Source of the DNA: JAJNBA01 sp035512775
GTDB lineage: Bacteria; Actinomycetota; UBA4738; HRBIN12
NCBI GenBank assembly: GCA_035512775.1
Contig: DATKDI010000045.1
Span: forward strand, 1 to 64,000
Direction: 5' to 3'
DNA: 64,000 nucleotides
The notes beneath the pieces were generated by a model. It did no database searches. It was not told where the DNA came from and saw nothing but the letters and a program-made list of their open reading frames with translations. The translations under genes were made by a program, and so were the position numbers. Shown in pieces: positions 58,731 through 64,000 of the stretch (position 1 is its first letter; each line of letters starts with the position of its first letter).

Positions 58731-60572
58731 TCAGTCCTCGGGATCATCGGGATCGTCGGCCGGCGTGGCGCCGAGGACGTCCTTGAGACGCTTCAATGCT
58801 TCCTCCTCGCTCGGTTCCTCGGCCTCCTCGACGTAGGCGGCCGCGGCGGGCTCTGTGCCGCCGGCATGCGCTTCGCGCGTCACGCTCTCGATCCTCGGAC
58901 GGATCCCGAAGAGGTCGCCCAGGGCCGCCTGCAGTTTGTCGGCACGGCTGGTCACCTGCCGCAGGTTGTTGCGGAACGAGGGAGGGAACGCGAGCTCGAG
59001 GGTCTCGCCGTCGAACGTCGCCGGCGTCGCACTCTCCAAGAGGGCCCGAAGCACGGGCTGCCCCACCTGGCTGAGGTGGTCGAGCAACGACGGCCACGAC
59101 CGCCGAAGCATCGTGACATCGACGCTGTCCGCGGACGCCGCGTGCGGCGCATCGGCAGCCGCAGGAGCCGCTTCGGAGGCCGCCGGGGTCGCCTCGACAG
59201 GCGCCGGGGCCGACTCGGCGAGGACCTCGACATCGGAGGTCGATGTGGTCGCCGCCGGGGCCGTCTCGGCGGGGACCTCGACGCCGGAGGGTGGCTGGCT
59301 CGAGGCCGAAGCCGTCTCCGAGGGCACGAGCGCCGGCGTTGGGTCCCCGACGTGGGCGGCGGCGGTAGCGGCGGTAGCGGCCCCGGCGGCTGGAACCACG
59401 CTCGCCGGGTCGACGTTCGCCAAGCGCTCGAGCCGCTCGAGCCGTGCCAGCGTCCCTGCGGGCGACGGATCGGTCTCGGGGATCGTCGCCCTCACCAAGG
59501 CGAGCTCCAGGGAGAGGCGCGGCGACGTGGTCCAGCGCATGTCGTTCTGGGCGGCCAGCAACAGCTCGATCACGCGAGCGAGCTCGGCGGAGGAGAACTT
59601 CTCGGCCTGGATCCGTAGAGCCTCGTATCCGTCCGCGGGGATGTCGAGCAGATCCTCCTGGCCCGGCGCCGTCTTGACGAGCAGTAGGTCACGGAAGTGA
59701 GCGAGTGTTTCGTTGGTCACGTTGCGAAGGTCCTGTCCGTCCTGGACGAGACGATTGATGATCTCGAACGAGCTTCGCGCATCGCCGACCGCCACGCCGT
59801 CCGCCAGCTCGACCTGCACCTGGCTGCGTGGGGCCCCCAGCAACGCCTGGATCGCGGCATCGTCGACCTTCTGTCCGCCGAGCACCCCGGCCTGATCCAG
59901 CAGCGACAGCGCGTCTCGCGCAGATCCCTCCGCATGCCGAGCGATCGCGTGGGCCGCGGAGTCGTCCAGCGTGACCCCCTCGGACGCGGCGACCTTCTGC
60001 AACAACTCCGAGAGCCCCTCCATGGTGTGCCGGCGGAAGTCGAAGCGCTGGCAGCGGCCGACGATCGTGGCGGGCATCTTGTGGGGCTCGGTGGTCGCGA
60101 GGACGAAGCGGACGCCGGGCGGCGGCTCCTCGAAGACCTTCAGCAGCGCGTCGAAGGCTTCACGGGAAAGGCGCTGCGCCTCGTCGATGATGTAGACCTT
60201 CTCGCGGCCCTGCACCGGCGCGGTGGGCGCCTTCTCGCGGAGCTCCCGTGCATCCTCCACGCCGCCGTGAGACGCCGCGTCGATCTCCACCACGTCGAGA
60301 TGCGTGCCGTCACGGATGGCCACGCACTGGTCGCAGCCACCGCACGGCTCCGCCGTCGGTCCGGTCGCGCAGTTGACCATCTTGGCCAGGATCCGCGCGG
60401 TGGAGGTTTTCCCGGTTCCACGGGGACCACAGAAGAGGAAGGCGTGGTGCAGACGGCCGTCGCGGATCGCGCCCGTGAGCGCACGCACGACGTGATCCTG
60501 GCCGAGGACCTCGGCCGGCGTCTGCGGTCGATACCTGCGATAGAGCGCTTGGTGCTGCCTGTCCTCCGCCAT
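58731..60572 (-). CDS. dnaX: DNA polymerase III subunit gamma/tau
   Basis: 613 residues. The AAA+ clamp-loader core has Walker A FCGPRGTGKTSTAR (near 47), the zinc site with CATGPTAEPCGGCDQC, Walker B VYIIDEAQRLS and the sensor LATTEPHKMPATIVGRCQRF. An Ala/Pro/Glu-rich linker (about 390-490) joins a C-terminal tau-type region (RSWPSLLDHLSQVGQPVLRALL). The SRP RNA gene lies just upstream and recR just downstream, the order seen in Bacillus. I see no slippery A-rich site for a shorter gamma form. Confidence 0.96.
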   Translation of the reverse strand: MAEDRQHQALYRRYRPQTPAEVLGQDHVVRALTGAIRDGRLHHAFLFCGPRGTGKTSTARILAKMVNCATGPTAEPCGGCDQCVAIRDGTHLDVVEIDAASHGGVEDARELREKAPTAPVQGREKVYIIDEAQRLSREAFDALLKVFEEPPPGVRFVLATTEPHKMPATIVGRCQRFDFRRHTMEGLSELLQKVAASEGVTLDDSAAHAIARHAEGSARDALSLLDQAGVLGGQKVDDAAIQALLGAPRSQVQVELADGVAVGDARSSFEIINRLVQDGQDLRNVTNETLAHFRDLLLVKTAPGQEDLLDIPADGYEALRIQAEKFSSAELARVIELLLAAQNDMRWTTSPRLSLELALVRATIPETDPSPAGTLARLERLERLANVDPASVVPAAGAATAATAAAHVGDPTPALVPSETASASSQPPSGVEVPAETAPAATTSTSDVEVLAESAPAPVEATPAASEAAPAAADAPHAASADSVDVTMLRRSWPSLLDHLSQVGQPVLRALLESATPATFDGETLELAFPPSFRNNLRQVTSRADKLQAALGDLFGIRPRIESVTREAHAGGTEPAAAAYVEEAEEPSEEEALKRLKDVLGATPADDPDDPED

Positions 60573-60605
60573 CTACCTGGTTCCCTCGCCCTCCCCTACA
60601 AAGGT

Positions 60606-60877
60606 GTGACCGTGCACCCGCCGTCGACGCCGCGAGACTCGGCCGCTACCCGACAACGGAGCTCCGGCCGGGCTTGCCCACGGCACCCGCCGGTTCACGC
60701 TTAGGGCTGCTTCCTTCCGGACCTGACCCGGTTCGCGTTCTGGCGTCGCGTGGGACCCGACCTTCAACGCTCCCTGCCGGGGCGCTCCGGACCTCGCGGG
60801 CCTCGGGCGGGGATTCAGCCCCGCTGAAGCGGATCGCGGGTACAGGGCACCGCTAGCTCCCCGCCTAGCACGGTCAC
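60606..60877 (-). ncRNA. ffs: Signal recognition particle RNA, large bacterial type with Alu domain
   Basis: About 272 nucleotides on the minus strand. The S-domain tip GTCAGGTCCGGAAGGAAGCA (near 60709-60728) is the universal SRP54-binding signature. The 5' part contains GGGGAGCTAGCGGTGCCCTG and TGAATCCCC, close to the Alu domain of B. subtilis scRNA. The 5' end GTGACCGTGC (60877-60868) and 3' end GCACGGTCAC (60615-60606) are perfectly complementary, closing the molecule. A -10 box lies 7 bases before the predicted start. It lies upstream of dnaX, as in Bacillus. Confidence 0.93.
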
Positions 60878-60884
60878 GGAGCCG

Positions 60885-60890
60885 AGTATA
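60885..60890 (-). promoter_or_regulatory. -10 box (TATACT) of the SRP RNA promoter
   Basis: TATACT on the minus strand ends 7 bases before the predicted 5' end of the SRP RNA at 60877. The -35 region is GC-rich and poor, as is common for stable-RNA promoters in high-GC genomes. Confidence 0.6.
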
Positions 60891-60919
60891 CGTGGGCCCT
60901 CCGACGTGCCATCCGAGTC

Positions 60920-61288
60920 CTACCCCGGCCCGTCGACATTCGTCAGCGGCTCGCCCTGCCCCGCACGCACCACCACCACCGCGCCCTGCTCGGTCGAAGG
61001 GTTGCTCTCGCGGTGCACGACGCCCTTCCCGACGAAGACGAAGTCGCCCGGACCTGCATCGAAGGTCTCCTCGCCGGCCGACCCGAACTCCATCCGAAGC
61101 GATCCCGTGAGGACGTAGATCGCGCTCTCGTACTCGCCGTGGTGATGCCACCCGGAGACCATCCCCGCCTCCGTCCGCGCCAAGCCAGCCCACATCCCCT
61201 CGGTCTCCACGTCCTGCTCACGAACGATCCCCGGCGTTGGCTGGCCCTCCACCCGCTCCTCGGGCGTGACCCGATAGATCGTGCTCAT
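60920..61288 (-). CDS. Small cupin-domain protein
   Basis: 122 residues from ATG at 61288 (GGAGGAG 4 bases upstream). A single cupin domain: GWHHHGEYESAIYVLTGSLRMEFG gives the first metal-binding motif, and GPGDFVFVGKGVVHRE the second with its His. It probably binds a divalent metal and a small ligand. The substrate is unknown, and no enzyme or regulator is adjacent to suggest one. Divergent from the secreted protein at 61423. Confidence 0.85.
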   Translation of the reverse strand: MSTIYRVTPEERVEGQPTPGIVREQDVETEGMWAGLARTEAGMVSGWHHHGEYESAIYVLTGSLRMEFGSAGEETFDAGPGDFVFVGKGVVHRESNPSTEQGAVVVVRAGQGEPLTNVDGPG

Positions 61289-61422
61289 CCAGCTCCTCCC
61301 CCAGCCCCTTCGTCCCATGATGCCGCGTGAGCGGGAACCACGCTCGGCCGGGGGTCGTCCAACCCCCGTTCAGCCGGACGAGTGCGGCACTCCCGCCGCT
61401 CCCTTCCCTCACGGAGGACACG

Positions 61423-62088
61423 ATGGCGATCACGACACGGGCACGGATGGCATTGTTCCTTTCGATCGCTGCGCTGCTGGTCGCCGGGATCGCCGGCGCG
61501 CAGTACGTGGGTGCCAGCTCCGAGCCGGTGGCCGGATCCGAGCCCGGATCCGGCGGCGGCTCGGACGGCGTGGCAGGTATCTGCGTGGCGCCGGGGGAAG
61601 TGAACGCGGACGGTGCGAGCGGAAGCCCCGGATCAGACGGGTGCAACGACACGATCGACAACCCGGTGGTGGTCGATCCCGGCGACTGCGGCGAGAAGGT
61701 CAGCGGCACCGGACCCGACGCGATCGTCAGCTACACACCCTGTCCGGGTGACGACGAGCCCGTGGTCACCGATCCGTACGACGGGGCGCAGAGGGTGGAG
61801 CCGACACCTGGGATGGCCGGGGTCAACCCCACCGCGTTCGACAAGGTCGTCGTGGGCGACGATGGCAGGACCCTCACGATCTTCTTCTGGAGCGGTGTCG
61901 AGCCCTGCTACGTCCTCGACCGCGTCGACGTCGACGCGAGTCGAGACGCCATCACGGTCACCCTGTTCCAAGGTCACGATGCGAGCGCCGGCGACGTCGC
62001 GTGCATCGAGATCGCGCTCCTCAAGAAGGTCGTCGTGCAACTGGACGAGCCGGTCGGGGATCGGCGCATCGTGGACGGGGCCGCGTGA
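61423..62088 (+). CDS. Secreted protein of unknown function
   Basis: 221 residues from ATG at 61423 (GGAGG 5 bases upstream). A signal peptide (MALFLSIAALLVAGIAGAQ, about 8-27) is followed by a Ser/Gly/Glu-rich linker and an acidic domain with five or six cysteines (ICVAPG, DGCND, GDCGEK, TPCPG, EPCYVL, VACIEI) that may form disulfides outside the cell. No family is recognised; the last third is beta-rich (LTIFFWSGVEPCYVLDRVDV). Confidence 0.75.
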   Translation: MAITTRARMALFLSIAALLVAGIAGAQYVGASSEPVAGSEPGSGGGSDGVAGICVAPGEVNADGASGSPGSDGCNDTIDNPVVVDPGDCGEKVSGTGPDAIVSYTPCPGDDEPVVTDPYDGAQRVEPTPGMAGVNPTAFDKVVVGDDGRTLTIFFWSGVEPCYVLDRVDVDASRDAITVTLFQGHDASAGDVACIEIALLKKVVVQLDEPVGDRRIVDGAA

Positions 62089-62140
62089 ACCGACACGCGG
62101 TGCGGTTGGGGGCGGGCGGCCGGAAGGGTCGCCCGCCTCT

Positions 62141-62905
62141 TCATCTCTTGGCGGCCCACACCTCCCACTGGGAGATCGGCAGGAACCCGAGGCCTTCGTA
62201 CATCCGCTGAGCCATGTCCGACGGCTGCAGCCAAGCGAGGTCCGTCCGATCGTCGAACGCACGAGCCGCGCGGATCGTGAGCGCGGCGCCGATGCCCCGG
62301 CGACGGGCAGACTCCACAACACCGACGCCGAAGATCCCGACGGTGTCGTGGAGCAGATACGCGGACGCCTCGCCGACGGGCTCGCCGTCGATCCAGGAGA
62401 TGAACATCCGGAGGCGTTCGTCCAGAAGCATCTTCCGTCCGACGAATCCTTCCGCGATCTCCGGCGGCGTTCCGAACGTCGCCACCTCGACCGCGCGCAC
62501 GGCCTCGAGGTCAGACTCCTCCCGCACTTCACGGATCTCGACGTCCGCCGGGAGGACCTCGGCGGGGAGTAGCCCGATGGGCACGGCCATCGTGGGCCAG
62601 GACTCGACACGCTGCAGCCCCGCCGCTCGGATCGCGGCCTCCACACGCGGATGCCGGCCAACCTCGATCTCGATGCCGAAGAAGGGGTGACCCCGGGACC
62701 GGAAGACCGCACGAGCTTCCTCGATCGCGGCAGCCGGATCGTCCGGCTCCCGGATCACGCGCGTCCCGTTCAACTCGGGGGCAGGGAGGTTGGAGAACGC
62801 GACGAGGAGACCCGCGACCTCGACGACCTCACCACCTTCGACGATCTCCGCGCGAACGCGTTCTCCCTCCAAGCCCGCTGCGACGATGCGGTCAGCGAGG
62901 TCCAC
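62141..62905 (-). CDS. GNAT-family N-acetyltransferase
   Basis: 254 residues from GTG at 62905 (GGGAG 9 bases upstream). The acetyl-CoA-binding motif GVVESARRRGIGAALTIRAAR (V-x-x-x-x-R-R-x-G-I/A-G) is clear near residue 195, with WLQPSDMAQRMYEGLGF following. The N-terminal 110 residues resemble a second, degenerate GNAT half. The acceptor is unknown. Divergent from the HAD phosphatase gene. Confidence 0.85.
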   Translation of the reverse strand: MDLADRIVAAGLEGERVRAEIVEGGEVVEVAGLLVAFSNLPAPELNGTRVIREPDDPAAAIEEARAVFRSRGHPFFGIEIEVGRHPRVEAAIRAAGLQRVESWPTMAVPIGLLPAEVLPADVEIREVREESDLEAVRAVEVATFGTPPEIAEGFVGRKMLLDERLRMFISWIDGEPVGEASAYLLHDTVGIFGVGVVESARRRGIGAALTIRAARAFDDRTDLAWLQPSDMAQRMYEGLGFLPISQWEVWAAKR

Positions 62906-62938
62906 CCGGGCATGCTCCCACGCGGCTACCCTGCCGCG

Positions 62939-63634
62939 ATGCTGCCGATCGGCGCCGTGATCGTCGACTTCGACGGAACCGCGTGCCTGCACGACGTCGG
63001 TGTGGATCTGTTGGAGAGGTTCGGGGCGCGCAGCGACACACTCGCCGAGGTCGATCGCGCCTTCGACGCGGGGGAGGTCGGCCTCCGCGACGTGCTCGTC
63101 GCGGAGGCCGCCTCGCTCCGCGCCGACGATCGAGAGCTGATCGCGTTCGCCCTCGAGCATTGTCCACTCGATCCCACGTTCGCACCGTTCGCGACCTGGG
63201 TGGCGACCGAGGGTCTGCCGCTCACCGTGGTCTCCGACGGCTTCGGATTCCACGTTCGGCCGCTGCTCGAAGCGGCCGGACTCGACCACCTTCCCGTCGT
63301 GACGAACGACTGGGACGGCGGGCGCCTCGTGTTCGGCGCGGCGCATCCGACCTGCGTCGGTTGCGGCACGTGCAAGAAGCAGGCCGTGGAGCGAGCGCGC
63401 GAGGCTCACGGGACCGTGGCGTTCGTGGGAGACGGCGTCAGCGACCGGTTCGGCGCGCGATACGCAGACATCACGTTCGCGAAGGACGCCCTCGCGGAGC
63501 ACTGCCGCCGGGAATCGATCCCGTTCTTCCCCTACGAGGACTTCGACGACGTTCGAAGCGGTCTCGAGGAGCTCGGCGTTCCCTCCTCGCCGGTCGACGG
63601 TGAGCCGTGCCCGGGATGGCGTGATCCGACGTGA
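62939..63634 (+). CDS. HAD-family phosphatase (MtnX/SerB-like)
   Basis: 231 residues from ATG at 62939 (an ATG at 62912 is also possible). HAD motif I is VDFDGT (Asp10, Asp12), motif II VVSDGFG, and the acidic motif near VAFVGDGVSDRFGARYAD. A cluster CVGCGTCKK near 142 is typical of MtnX-like 2-hydroxy-3-keto-5-methylthiopentenyl-1-phosphate phosphatases, but no other methionine-salvage gene is nearby. Its stop TGA overlaps the ATG of the next gene (TGATG). Confidence 0.87.
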   Translation: MLPIGAVIVDFDGTACLHDVGVDLLERFGARSDTLAEVDRAFDAGEVGLRDVLVAEAASLRADDRELIAFALEHCPLDPTFAPFATWVATEGLPLTVVSDGFGFHVRPLLEAAGLDHLPVVTNDWDGGRLVFGAAHPTCVGCGTCKKQAVERAREAHGTVAFVGDGVSDRFGARYADITFAKDALAEHCRRESIPFFPYEDFDDVRSGLEELGVPSSPVDGEPCPGWRDPT

Positions 63635-64000
63635 TGCTCCCCGACGGTCTTCGCGCGCGCCCACTCACGACCGAGGACGTCGACGAGACCGTTGCCATGG
63701 TGAACGCCTGCGAGCTCACGACTCCGGCGAGCTCATGCTCGAGCGTGCCGACCTGCTCGCGGACTCGAGAACCATTGGCTTCGACCTCACCCGTGACTGG
63801 ATCGGCGTGCTCGAGGAGGACCGGATCGTCGGTCGAGGGCTGTTCGTTCATCGCCGTAGCGCCTGGATCGACGTGCACCCGACCGCTCGCGGCCGCGGCA
63901 TCGGGAGCTGGCTGCGAGAGTGGAGCGAGGACCGGACACGGGAGGTCGGTGCCGAGCGGATCGGTCAGACGATCGAGGATCGACGGATCGACGCGACCGC
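63634..64000 (+). pseudogene. GNAT-family acetyltransferase, frameshifted, runs off window
   Basis: From ATG at 63634 the frame reads MLPDGLRARPLTTEDVDETV...VNACEL, a normal GNAT start, and then loses similarity. One frame over, from about 63716, HDSGELMLERADLLADSRTI continues and reaches the acetyl-CoA motif VHPTARGRGIGSWLREWSED. One insertion or deletion near 63715-63722 therefore splits the gene. Either it is a recent pseudogene or there is a base-call error. The 3' end is outside the window. Confidence 0.7.

Noticed and set aside
60670..60758. Small 4.5S-type SRP RNA limited to the S domain
   Set aside because: The S-domain hairpin alone fits this span, but the flanks carry Alu-domain sequence and a perfect 10-bp closing helix, so the longer RNA is the better call.

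Overview
The window is about 64 kb of GC-rich, gene-dense DNA with no phage region, CRISPR array or tRNA that I can see. It looks like a chromosome of a deep-branching, probably uncultured actinomycete-like bacterium. The reasons are a BldD-type regulator with the c-di-GMP signature, a leaderless-type promoter, an IS481 end and no outer-membrane export gene in a large capsule/exopolysaccharide locus. One feature is unusual for high-GC actinobacteria: a full-length, Alu-domain-bearing SRP RNA sits directly upstream of dnaX, as in Bacillus.

Left part (1-15.3 kb). An IS481-family element runs off the left edge. Then come an ADP-ribosylglycohydrolase, a stand-alone rpsD, and a MerB-like organomercurial lyase homologue whose second catalytic cysteine codon is TGA followed by a SECIS-like hairpin (candidate selenoprotein). 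A five-gene minus-strand operon follows (SDR-HAD fusion, zinc dehydrogenase, LarA-like protein, PlsC acyltransferase, TetR repressor), with a palindrome inside its leaderless promoter. A CHASE3-GGDEF diguanylate cyclase faces a BldD-like regulator across a terminator. A sensor kinase and two NarL-type response regulators complete the signalling block.

Middle (15.3-51 kb) is a sulfated exopolysaccharide locus. It begins with gene debris (a decayed epimerase and remnants of an NHL-type protein and a UDP-glucose dehydrogenase) mixed with a sugar transferase, a 3-dehydrogenase and a VanZ protein. A nine-gene plus-strand operon encodes a Wzz-degenerate GGDEF fusion, a Wzx flippase, three sulfotransferases, a Wzy-like polymerase, two glycosyltransferases and a GDP-mannose-type 6-dehydrogenase. 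It collides head-on with a six-gene minus-strand operon (FemAB-like, sulfotransferase, FemAB-like, deacetylase-like, secreted beta-helix, glycosyltransferase) whose genes all overlap by 4 bp. Further right are a large secreted NHL/Ig-like protein, an aminotransferase/acetyltransferase pair with two more sulfotransferases, a plus-strand operon (a seventh sulfotransferase, P-loop kinase, APH-like kinase, glycosyltransferase), and a minus-strand pair with an APS-kinase-like protein. Seven sulfotransferases plus a likely PAPS-supply enzyme imply a heavily sulfated polymer. A GGDEF cyclase, a BldD-like receptor and a degenerate GGDEF on the co-polymerase suggest c-di-GMP control.

Right part (51-64 kb) is mostly housekeeping: asd, a small membrane protein and lysC; an S9 peptidase divergent from an ECF sigma factor/DUF4349 pair with a matching ECF promoter; recR, dnaX and SRP RNA; a cupin, a secreted protein, a GNAT protein, a HAD phosphatase, and a frameshifted GNAT gene that runs off the right edge.
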